Assembly (NCBI GenBank): GCA_977017575.1
Contig: CDRNVI010000152.1
Span: 1 to 64,000, forward strand
Reading direction: 5' to 3'
DNA length: 64,000 bases
DNA from: Paramoeba atlantica
Lineage: Eukaryota > Discosea
Shown here: piece after piece, positions 52,332-64,000 of the stretch
Layout: every line of letters begins with the position of its first letter
How positions within the stretch are numbered: the first letter of the stretch is position 1
Made by a program: the position numbers and the translations under genes
The notes under the pieces: model-generated
Databases searched by the model: none
Told to the model about the DNA's origin: nothing
Seen by the model: only the letters and a program-made list of their open reading frames with translations

Positions 52332-52650
52332 CAATCAAAAAAGAAAGAATAAACTAAAAAAGGAGAATAAAAATTGAATTTTAAAACACATTTTATTTCA
52401 CTTTTGAAAAAAAGAAAAATAATAAATAAAGATATTTATTATTTTTTACTATTTTTTCAAAAAAAAAATAGAATTGAATTTAAAATTCGATTAATTTTTT
52501 TTCTTTTTTTTAGTATCTTTTTACTTTTTCAAGATTTGGTATTATTTTTAAGAAAGTATTTCATTTTCAATGAAGAAAAGATAGAAAATAGTTTCTCAAT
52601 AAAATCTTTTTTTTGTAAAAAAATAAATTTTAAAAAAAGATAAAGAATAA
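52332..52650 (-). other. ITS2
   Basis: About 319 nt of very AT-rich spacer between 5.8S and 28S. Confidence 0.9.
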
Positions 52651-52809
52651 AATGACACTCAAATAAATATACTCTTAGGATGAAACCTAAAAGTGCAATA
52701 TGCGTTCAAAGATTCGATGATTCACTGAGTTCTGCAATTCACATTACGTATCGCATTTTGCTGCGTTCTTCATCGTTACGAGAACCAAGATATCCATTGT
52801 TAAAAGTTG
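52651..52809 (-). rRNA. 5.8S rRNA
   Basis: Minus strand from AACTTTTAACAATGGATATC to TTTGAGTGTCATT, about 159 nt, with the conserved GATGAAGAACGCAGC and GAATCTTTGAACGCA. Ends set by comparison with yeast. Confidence 0.96.
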
Positions 52810-53016
52810 TTTTTTTATTTTTGTTTTTGTTGTTTTATTTTCATTTTAATTTTTATCAATGAGTTTTTGAACATTTTTTGATACAATTAAAATATCAAAA
52901 AAAAGTTTAAATAACAATAAAAATGTTAAAATACATTTTAAAAAGTTAAACACATTTTCACTTTTTCAAAATAAGAGTTATTGAAAAGAAAAAGAAGATT
53001 AATAAAGTAAGAATAT
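52810..53016 (-). other. ITS1
   Basis: About 207 nt of AT-rich spacer between 18S and 5.8S. Confidence 0.9.
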
Positions 53017-53176
53017 TAATGATCCATCCGCAGGTTCACCTACGGATACCTTGTTACGACTTTTGCTTCTTTTAGTTGGCAAGGTTTACTCAAATTCTCA
53101 AAAACAAACTTATTAACCGAAATCAATAAGTAACTGTTTCTAATCCTAAGATTTCACCGGACCAACCATCAGTAGC

Positions 53177-53211
<35 letters not shown>

Positions 53212-53769
53212 ATCAGCACAAGCTGTTGACTTGTGCTTACTAGGAATTCCTCGTTCACGATAAATAATTGCAAGTATCGATCCCCAGCACGATACAATTT
53301 CAAAAGTTTACCCAAAATGTTTATCCGTAAAGACAAACGTGACTTTTCAGCCAAGGCCTTTTGTACTTGTTGATTGTATCAGTGTAGCGCGCGTGCAGCC
53401 CAGAACATCTAAAGGGCATCACAGACCTGTTATTGCCTCAAACTTCCCTTGGTTAAACACCAAGTGTCCCTCTAAGAAGTTTAAAAGAATAAATCTTTTT
53501 TAATATCAATAAAAACGAGTTTTCTTAGCAAACAAATTAAGCGTTAACAAAATCCATTTAACTAAAAACCCTCATAAATGTTATTATTAATACAACTAAT
53601 TAGCAGGCTGAGGTCTCGTTCGTTATCGGAATTAACCAGACAAATCACTCCACCAACTAAGAACGGCCATGCACCACCACCCACAGAATCAAGAAAGAGC
53701 TCTCAATCTGTCAATCCTAACTGTGTCTGGACCTGGTAAGTTTTCCCGTGTTGAGTCAAATTAAGCCGC

Positions 53770-53838
<69 letters not shown>

Positions 53839-55120
53839 AGAACCCAAAAACTTACTGATTTCTCGTAAAAAGGTACTGGAGGAGTCATCTTTATTCAAAA
53901 TAAAACGTCTTCCAACCCCTGGTCGGCATCGTTTATGGTTAAGACTACGACGGTATCTGATCGTCTTCGATCCCCTAACTTTCGTTCTTGATTAATGAAA
54001 ACATCTTTGACAAATGCTTTCGCAGAAGTTAGTCTTTCATAAATCCAAGAATTTCACCTCTGACAATTAAATACTAATGCCCCCAACTATCCCTTTTAAT
54101 CATTACATTAGTTCTAAAAAACCAATAAAATAGACCCAATGTCTTGTTCCATTATCCCATGCTAATAGTATTCATTGCAATTTTTATAATTTTGCTTGCT
54201 TTGAACACTCTAATTTACTCAAAGTAAATGAATTAGAATTCTATTTATTGGTTTTATTAATAAGCAGAACACAAACTCCAAAGAGAATTTATATCCACAA
54301 TCTTACTAATAAAGGTCCAATAAACACTGACTTCCTCGAAAGAAAATCAAATTATCACCCAATTAAGTGCAATAATGAATATCTAATAAAATATTTAGAG
54401 AATATAATTTAATAAAACACACATGAAAAACCATATGGATTAAATTATAAAACTCTCAAATCCAACTACGAGCTTTTTAACTGCAACAACTTTAATATAT
54501 GCTATTGGAGCTGGAATTACCGCGGCTGCTGGCACCAGACTTGCCCTCCAATTGTTACTCGTTAAGGGGTTTAGATTGTACTCATTCCAATTACCAAATC
54601 AAAATAATGAATCGGTATTGTTATTTTTTGTCACTACCTCCCCGTGTCGGGATTGGGTAATTTGCGCGCCTGCTGCCTTCCTTGGAAGTAGTAGCCGTTT
54701 CTCAGGCTCCTTCTCCGGAATCAAACCCTGATTCTCCGTTACCCGTTACCACCATGGTAGTCCTCTATACTACCATCGAAAGTTGATAGGGCAGAAATTT
54801 GAATGAACTATCGTCGGCGCAAAAGGCCATACGATTCGTAAAGTTATCATGATTCACCATAATGTTAACCAGCTCCGAAGAACTGCATTGGTTTTTGTAT
54901 CTAATAAATACATCCCTTCTCTCAAAGGAGTTAGGATTTTATGCATGTATTAGCTCTAGATTTACCACGGTTATCCAAGTAGTAAAATAAAGGACCATCA
55001 AATAAATTATAACTGATTTAATGAGCCATTCGCAGTTTCACAGTACAAGTGTTTATACTTAGACATGCATGGCTTAGTCTTTAAGACAAGCATATGACTA
55101 CTGGCAGGATCAACCAGATA
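53017..55120 (-). rRNA. 18S (small subunit) rRNA
   Basis: Minus strand, 2,104 nt, from TATCTGGTTGATCCTGCCAG (55,120) to GGATCATTA (53,017). The 530 loop (GTGCCAGCAGCCGCGG) is at about 54,535 and GGTGAAATTCTTGGAT at 54,058. It is about 300 nt longer than yeast, with AT-rich growth of the V4 region (54,180-54,480). Sequence of the core is opisthokont-like. No intron seen. Confidence 0.97.
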
Positions 55121-56338
55121 ACTATTTTTTTTCCAAAAAAAAAGACTATTTTTTTCTTCTCCAATTCAAAGGAAATGGGAAAGAAAAAAACATCTTCGAA
55201 AAGAATTCAAAGTATTTCATCAATTTTTTGTTATCAAAAAAATAAGTTTTTTGTTTTTCGTTAGAATTCAATTTTCCAACAAAGAAATCCTCTTTGCAAT
55301 TTCTCATTTAGCCTCTTCATGAAATAGTTTGAAAACAAATGTATTCTGCTTCCAAGTTTTCAAAAGAGAGAGAAATAAACTGAAAGAAAAAGATAATTCT
55401 TTTTATTTTTTTTTTATTTCGAGAAAAGGAAAAGAAAAAAAAAGAAAAAGAAAAATGATTTTCTTATTCAGAAATTGAAGTTGGTTGTTTTTTTTTGTCT
55501 TTTGAATCAACAAAAAAATCACCTTCCACAAATTCAATTTTGTTTTGTTTCAAAATTTGAAACAGACAAAATCAAAAATAACTCCCACATTTTTTTGAAA
55601 TTTTATTGTCTGAAGTTACAAAAACTCCAAGCAAAAAGTGTCACAAAAATGTCCGAGATATTTTTCAATGAAAAGAGATCCAAACAGAACTGAGATTGAC
55701 CTTTTAAACTCGATTCAAATCTGTTTTTACTCACTTTTCTTAATATAGACATTACAAAAAGTCACGATTGAATAGGACTATGTTTTCCTTCCATTTACAA
55801 TAAGAGAGAGCATCTATGAGGTATGTAACCCCTCTGAGAAGAAAGAGCAGCTTTTTTGGCCCAGAAAAGCTAATTTTAGAGTTCCAAAAAAGTGGACCAA
55901 TCAAATAATGCCACGTCATTTCTTTACTTACCCCTTTTTTCCCCCAAAAAGTCTTATTTTATTCTTCTTTGTTCTTTCTTTTGAACAACCCTTTTTTTGT
56001 TCTTTCACCTCTCAACTCATGAGTTTGTTTTTCCCTTTTCCTTTCTCTTTGTATCAAAAAAGAATTTCCACAAAAAGTTCAAAGGAAATCATAAACCCCC
56101 ACACCACACCACACTCCACACACCACACACACTATGAAAAACAAAAAAAAAATTGAGAATGAAATCAAGAATTTAATTTGAAAAAGAGAACAAAACACTT
56201 TTTTATTTCTTCAACATAACAAGTGAGCTTTGTGAAATTTGTTTTTGTGTGGTGTGGCCAAGGGGGGGGGTAGTAGAGAAACACTCCTCTTTTATCCACA
56301 CTCAAACCCACAACAACATTCAAATTGAGGGTGGGTCC
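55121..56338 (-). other. 5' external transcribed spacer / intergenic spacer
   Basis: AT-rich sequence upstream of 18S. No gene is supported; the RNA polymerase I promoter must lie in this direction but cannot be recognised by eye. Confidence 0.6.
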
Positions 56339-57875
56339 ATCATTTTAAGAAAAAAGAAAGGAAAAAAAAAGAAGGAAGAAAAAAGATGAAAGAAAGAAAA
56401 AGGAAAAAAAAAAGAAGAGGAAAAAAAAAAAAGTTTCATCTGGCAACACAAAAGAGAACAAAGCAGGCTGTGTGTATTGTGTGTTATATATGTAATCCAT
56501 ATCTTTCCACATAACTCATCCTCACTCCTTTGAAAAATGTTCCAAAGAGGCTGCAACATTTGTTTCTGTGAACAAATATTAAAGCCTTTTTCGTTTTTTT
56601 TCAATATATCCATTGCAAATTTACCACCCCCCCCCCCAAAAAAATCAAAATAGACCTTGACCCTCTCCTATTTTATTCCATCCCTACCTTGTCAACACAA
56701 CCCCACCCCTCCAATATTTAACCACCCCCACAATTATCCATATTATCCAACAGGGTTGACCCATCCAAAGAAAAATAGAAGAAAAATAGAAGAAAAATAG
56801 AAGAAAAAAAGAAGAAAAAAAAATGAATAAATAAAAAAAAAAATGAATAAATAAAAAATTACCAACCCAAACCAGTGTGTGGGGTTACCATCAAAAAACA
56901 GCAAACACAACACACACACAACACACAAACACAACAATATTAACAACCAATTTACAAGAACAAATAAAAATATCCACAACTAAAAATCAAACAACAACAA
57001 CAACAACAACCCAAGGATAAGAAGAATATAACAAAAACCACAAAAAATACCAACACATTAAGATCCCTCAATCATTTTAAGAAAAAGAAAGGAAAAAAAA
57101 AGAAAAAAAAAAGAAAAAAGATGAAAGAAAGAAAGAAGAAAAAAAAGAAAAGAAAGAGAAAGAGAAAGATCAAAAGAAAGAAAAATTGGGTTCTATTTTC
57201 TCTCTTTGGTGTTCCAATCCCAAAAAAAGATTTCATCTGGCAACACAAGAACTCCCCAATAGAAATCATTGCTTGCCACCACCATACACTGCAAAAGCAG
57301 CTGTGTGTTGTGTGTTATTTATGTAATCCATATATATTTCCACCTAACTCATCATCACTACTTTGAAAAATGTTCCAAAGAGGCTGCAACATTTGTTTAT
57401 GTGAACAAATATTAAAGCCTTTTTAGTTTTTTTCAATATATATCCATTGCAAGATTACCACCCCAACCCCCCCAAACCAAACCAAAATAGACCTTGCCCC
57501 TCTCCTTTTTTATTCCATTCCTATACAACCTTGTCAACACAATCCCACCCCCTCCAATATTTAACCACCCCCACAATTATCCATATTATCCAACAGGGGT
57601 GACCCATTCAAAGAAAAAAGAAGAAAAAAAGAAGAAAAAAAGAAGAAAAAGAAAGAAAAATAAATCAATAAATAAAAAATCACCAACCCAAACAGGTGGG
57701 AGGGGAACCATCAAAAAACAACAAACACAACATGCAAACACAACAATCTAACAACCAATTTACAAGAACAAATAAAAATATCTCCACCACCAAAAATCAA
57801 ACAACACAAACAACAACAACCAAACATAAGAAGAAGAATATAACAAAAACAACAAGAAATACCAACACATTAATA
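56339..57875. repeat. tandem duplication in the rDNA spacer (two copies of about 0.75 kb)
   Basis: ATCATTTTAAGAAAAA starts both copies (56,339 and 57,071); TTTCATCTGGCAACACA, GTTCCAAAGAGGCTGCAACA and CAATATTTAACCACCCCCAC occur in each in order. Copies differ by small indels in purine-rich parts. Confidence 0.85.
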
Positions 57876-60800
57876 CACCAACCAACCCACAATTAAAACC
57901 AAAAAAATAACCTGATAATAATACCACAAATAAAAATACAAAACACCACCATCCAACAAAATAAACAACAAATACAACAACCAACAAAACTTAAAAGAAG
58001 GAAAATAGAAAACTCAAATGGTGATGATTTTCATTCATCACACAAACAATTAAACAAACAAAGCTCTCTTTCTTTACAATCAACTCAACAACAACAAACA
58101 AACAACAATTAATAACAAAAAAACAACAATTAATAACAAAAAAACAACAATTAATAACAAAAAAACCACAATTAATAACAAAAAAAATAACAAGCAAAAC
58201 AACAACAACAGCAACAAAACTGGAATAGAACAAATAAAATAAAATAACAGCACCTCCAACAATAACTGAACAAACACTGAACCACCCAAACAACCAGGTG
58301 TTCAAACCAACAAAGCAATTCACAAAACAAAATAAACAAAACAATAAACAAATTAAACAAAAAAGAAAAGAGAAAAACAGAACCTGATGGCTTTTATGGT
58401 GTGTGGGTGCAGTAACAAAGGTGGTTACCATCAAAAAACAACCAAACAACAAACAAAAACAACCAAACAAAAAACAACCAAACAACCAAACAACAAAATA
58501 CCAATTACAAATCACACAATAACACAAAAAACAACAAATAAAAAACAACCAAACAAACAACAATCAGAAGAACTTAAACAGTAACAGAATGACAATAACA
58601 ACCAACAACCAATAAGATATCAATAACAGCCAACAGCCAACAGCCAACAACCAACAACCAACAACCAACAACCAACAACCAACAACCAATAATAATAAAT
58701 AATAATTTAAACAGCAACATAAAAATAAAAACAAGCAATGATGCAAAACAAATAAATAACAACACAACAATATTAACCCCAACCAAATAAACATCAATAA
58801 CCAAAATCAACAAATCAACAAAATAAAAAAAAAAATAAAAAAAAAACAAGAAAAGAGAAAAATGAAACCTGATGTTTCGATGGTGTGGGTGCGAAAGTAA
58901 ACGAGTGTTTTATTCTTTGCTGATAACACACAGAGCATTCTCCTTCTGTAACAAAGGTGGTTACCAACAAATACTAATTGCAAATAATAATACAATAACA
59001 CAACAACAACAAACATGCAAACAAACAACAACACAAACAGCAATAATCAGAAAAAAACTTAAACAGTAATGGGATGACAATAACAACAACCATCAAGAAA
59101 ATAACAACAACAACCAAACAATAACAACAGCAACCAATCAACCGATCAACCACAAAACAAATATCAACAACCAAAAACAAAAAAGGGAGAAAAGGGTGCC
59201 CAAAAAGAGGAGGAAGAAGGAAGGGCAAAAAAGAACAACAACAAAAAAATCGGTTGCCACAAACACCCTCCCTCCTCTTTGAAATAACAAGAGGGGAGTG
59301 TTACTTTTCTTATCTTCCTGAGGTTGTGGAGAGGTGGTTCCACACAAACAAATCAAAACAAAAATGGGAAATTGCCAAACAGACCCAGGGATATGCCGCC
59401 ATTGTCATGTCGAAACCCCCAACAACAACAAAAAAGAAAACACAATAAGGAAAAAAGATCAAACAAACAAACAAACAAAAGCAAAAAAAAAAAGAAAGAG
59501 AAACAAAAAAGGATATATGGATATTTTCACACACCTCTCTCTCCTCAAAAAACAGAGATCCATTGTCTTTTGAATAAAAGACATCTCCTCCCCCAAGAGT
59601 TATACACTCTTTTTTTAGAGATCAAACAAAGGAAACAAAGGAAACAAAGGAAACAAAGGAAGAATAACAAGAAAAAAGGGAAAAAGAAGAAAAAAGAAAA
59701 ACCAAAGAATATAAAACACAAGGCGACAAAAAAAAAGTGAAAATAAACAAAAAAAAAACCTTCACCAAAACTGTTCTCATCTCAAGGATGGGGGGGGTCC
59801 CTCCCATGTACTCTCTCCCTCCCTCAGATCACTCTTTTGCAACATCATCATCATCATTGTCATCCATCCATCACCACGCCAGTCCTTCAGTCCCCAACCC
59901 ACCCTGACAAGATACTTCCAGGTGGGCTGACCATCAAAAAAAAAAATCAAAAATCTTCTCTTTTTTTTCTCTGTCAACAACGAACGAACAGAACACCTTC
60001 CTTCCCCTCTTTCTTTCTTTTCCCTCTCCTCTCTCTCTCTTCCTCTCCTCACAAAAAAACACAAAAAAGAGGGGAGCGGCTTTTGGAGATCTAAATAAAA
60101 AAGAGGAAGCGCTATTTTTTAAATTGGGTTCAAAACACCCAACATTTTTCTTTTTGACTTCCCAAAAAATTAAGAGTTCGTGGCTAAAAAAATTTCTTTT
60201 TTTTTTGCGTTTTGCTCTTTCCTCTCTTCTCTTCTCTCTTCTCTTTCTCTCTCTTCTCGTCTTCTCTTTCTCTCTCTCTCTTCTCTATCAGTGTCCCTTT
60301 CTTTTTTCTTTCTTTTTTTCTTTTTTTCTTTCTTTCTTTCTTTTCTCTTCAAGAAAATTTTTGATGATGATGCTGAGAATGGAGAGTTGGTTGTTCTCTT
60401 CGAACCCTCTTTTACTTCCGCCCAGCCCCCCCCTGTTTTCTTTTTCTTTTCTTTACTTCTTTTTTTCTTTCTTTTTTCTTTCTTCTTCTTTTTTGTTTTT
60501 ACCATCAAAAAATCGAGAAGTTTGTGGCTAAATTTTGTTTGGTTTGTTTGTTTTGTGTTCTCTTTCTCTTTCTTTTTTCTCCCTTTTCTCTCTCTTTTCT
60601 CTCCTTTTCTCTCTCTTTTTGATTTTCTTTTTCTTTTTTTCTTTCTTTTTTTTTCTCTCTTCTTGAAAGGAATTTTGGTGGTGTCCTTCTCTTCCTTTCT
60701 CTTTTCATTCTTTGTCAGAGTTACTCTTTTCTTCTTTTCTTAAAAAGTAACACTCAGTGGGAGCGCAGGGGGGGGGAAACAAACAAAACTCCTTATTACT
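57876..60800. repeat. CAA-rich and homopyrimidine spacer with minisatellites
   Basis: Includes AACAACAATTAATAACAAAA repeated four times at 58,100-58,190 and CCAACAACCAACAGCCAAC-type arrays at 58,620-58,690. From 60,000 to 60,750 the plus strand is pyrimidine-rich. Frames here are composition artefacts. A short repeated word (GGAATTTTGGTG) occurs at 60,668 and 62,083. No gene seen. Confidence 0.65.
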
Positions 60801-60814
60801 TGAGTGATTTGATT

Positions 60815-60863
60815 CATACTCTCTGGGTTCTTTGAATTCTCAAATTAGAACCCAGAAAGAATG
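60815..60863 (+). repeat. dispersed hairpin element, copy 3
   Basis: CATACTCTCTGGGTTC ... CAAATTAGAACCCAGAAAG, a less perfect palindrome of the same family. Confidence 0.75.
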
Positions 60864-61235
60864 GAGTCTCAAAAACACAAACACCCACGAGGGGAGTTAG
60901 ACCAGTTTTTTCAAAAAAAAAAAGAAGAATTATAAAAGAAGATTAAAAAGATTGCTGGTTGATTTGGGTTTTTTACCTTGCCTTTTTGTGCAGTCTTTTT
61001 TTTCTTTCTTGTCTTTTGTTTAGTGTGTGTGCAAACTTGCTGAGGGATACACTAAGAGGGTGGATCTTGCCTTCCTTGTGTGTGTGGGATTGCTGCCACA
61101 AAGACTGCAACCAAGAAGGGTTGTTTTTCTTTGTGTGTTATTGCTGTTGGGGGTTTTCCATTGCTGTCAGTTTCCAACACTGAATCCTTCTCTGAATCCT
61201 TCTCCAAAGCTGTTTTATATTGGGTATCAAATATC

Positions 61236-61282
61236 CATCCTCTCTGGGTTCCAAATTTTCAAATTAGCATCCAGAGAGTATG
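61236..61282 (+). repeat. dispersed hairpin element, copy 4
   Basis: CATCCTCTCTGGGTTCC ... CAAATTAGCATCCAGAGAG, ending GTATG. A decayed tRNA-Arg follows 48 bp later. Confidence 0.85.
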
Positions 61283-61329
61283 AAAAACCCCAAAACAAAA
61301 ACAAGGCCCTCTGATTGATAGGGAACAGT

Positions 61330-61370
61330 GCATTAGCCTTCTGAGCTGATAGTTCTTCACCCCCAGGTGC
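61330..61370 (+). pseudogene. tRNA-Arg pseudogene, 3' part
   Basis: GCATTAGCCTTCTGAGCTGA, then CCCCCAGGTGC and a T run, align with the anticodon arm and 3' end of the tRNA-Arg at 37,872. The D arm and much of the T arm are lost. Confidence 0.75.
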
Positions 61371-61389
61371 TTTTTTTTTTTTTCTCTCT

Positions 61390-63076
<1,687 letters not shown>

Positions 63077-63325
63077 AAGAAATAAAAGATATCTATTTAT
63101 TTAACAACTTATTTATTGAATCAGTTTTTTTTTTGAGAATTGCTGAGAGAAGGAGAGAGGAGAAAGGACAGGGAGAACACAGGGAGGGAGAACAGAGAGG
63201 GAGGTGAGGAGTGAGGTGAGGAGTTGTTTTGGGTTTTGAATCTTCTTTGGAGAAAAAAAAAAAAAAAGGGGATGATCCAAAATTTATCATTTTTGTTAAA
63301 AAGGAGAAAAAAAAGAAAAGAAAAT

Positions 63326-63444
63326 GTCTTCGGTCATACCCAGTTGAAAGCACCCGATCCCATCAGAACTCGGAAGTTAAGCAGCTGTGGGCTCGGTTAG
63401 TAGAATGGTGGGTGACCACATTCGAATCCCGAGTGCTGAAGACC
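63326..63444 (+). rRNA. 5S rRNA
   Basis: 119 nt with paired ends GTCTTCG / TGAAGAC, and the internal promoter region (AAGTTAAGCAGCTGTGGGC) intact. A T-rich tract follows. It is on the strand opposite to the 45S-type rDNA unit, 8 kb away. Confidence 0.95.
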
Positions 63445-63762
63445 TTCTCTTTTTTTCTTTCTTTTTTTTTCTTTTCTTTTTTCTTTTTTTCTTTTCTCAA
63501 TTTTCTTCCCCACCAACCTTCTTTTTCTCTGTCTTGATGGTTCCTCGATCTTTTTTTTTTCTTTTTTCTTCTTTTTTTCTTTCCTTTTTTTTTTTTTTTC
63601 ATTTTCTTGCTCCTCCATAATTAAAGCTCTATTTCCCCCCCCCCCCCCCCCTTCCTCCCTCATTCTCCTTTTCTCAAAAATTTGTTTTTTTTTCCTTCCC
63701 CACAGGGTTCATTTTGTTTTTCATCCCTTTTGTGATTGGGTATATTTTTGTGATCATATATT

Positions 63763-63808
63763 CATACTCTCTGGGTCCGAATTTTCAAATTAGCATCCAG
63801 AGAGTATG
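63763..63808 (+). repeat. dispersed hairpin element, copy 5
   Basis: CATACTCTCTGGGTCCG, AATTTTCAAATTAG, then CATCCAGAGAGTATG; best-preserved palindrome. About 178 bp before a tRNA-Arg. Confidence 0.85.
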
Positions 63809-63985
63809 AAACAAATCCAAAAGAAAAAACAAAAAAAAAACCATTATCTCTCTTTTTTCCAGATGAAATCTTCCCAATCCCCATTGGAACAAAAGAATCA
63901 CAACCAACAAACCTCCCTCCTCTTGAGACTCCGAGAGAAGAGAGAGAGAAGGACACAAAAAAAATGGAAAATATTTTTCAGAAAT

Positions 63986-64000
63986 GCACTAGTGGCGCAA
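63986..64000 (+). tRNA. tRNA-Arg, cut by the window end
   Basis: GCACTAGTGGCGCAA is identical to the first 15 nt of the tRNA-Arg at 37,872, and the upstream 170 bp matches as well. Confidence 0.8.

Overview
This is a nuclear window from an AT-rich eukaryote. The rRNA genes look opisthokont-like: a separate 5.8S between two ITS spacers, an 18S start and core typical of fungi and their unicellular relatives, and a 28S with AT-rich expansions. I place it as a fungus or close unicellular relative with low confidence; the 18S would settle it.

Layout: 1-498 is the end of a truncated, decayed reading frame. 593-10,266 is a homogeneous satellite (193-bp monomer, 386-bp dimer). 11.5-13.2 kb and 22.5-23.0 kb are two halves of one LINE, apparently split by a large composite DNA element at about 13.22-22.43 kb. 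That element carries a small unknown gene, a 15-exon gene joining a probable DDE transposase, a Ser/Pro-rich linker and a Ulp1-type cysteine protease, and a convergent TET/JBP-like 2-oxoglutarate/Fe(II) dioxygenase. Then come a piggyBac relic, a nearly whole piggyBac element (26,011-28,549, TTAA at both ends), and a complete Copia LTR retrotransposon (29,521-34,756) with two 219-bp LTRs, a CAAAT duplication and a half-tRNA-Lys primer site. 34.8-48.2 kb is low-complexity and repeat-rich, with tRNA-Arg, tRNA-Glu and tRNA-Phe genes, tRNA and 5S pseudogenes, a tRNA-derived SINE with 15-bp duplications, and small unknown reading frames. 48.3-55.1 kb is a complete rDNA unit on the minus strand, followed by spacer with duplications. 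The right end has a two-unit polyubiquitin gene, a full 5S gene and the start of another tRNA-Arg.

Unifying observation: much of the window has no CpG at all. I see none in 1-13,221 and none in about 22,430-26,470. CpGs appear abruptly inside young insertions (composite element, Copia, SINE), a few in piggyBac, and freely in rDNA, tRNA, 5S and ubiquitin genes. The two Copia LTRs differ at ten positions, all transitions, eight of them explained by CpG decay. Broken reading frames are interrupted almost only by TGA, and where a family consensus is known (Copia) the site is normally Arg. CGA to TGA at methylated CpG explains this; a UGA sense reassignment is the alternative. The picture is a genome with intense CpG methylation and deamination, in which one element carrying a 5-methylcytosine-oxidase-like gene has kept its CpGs.
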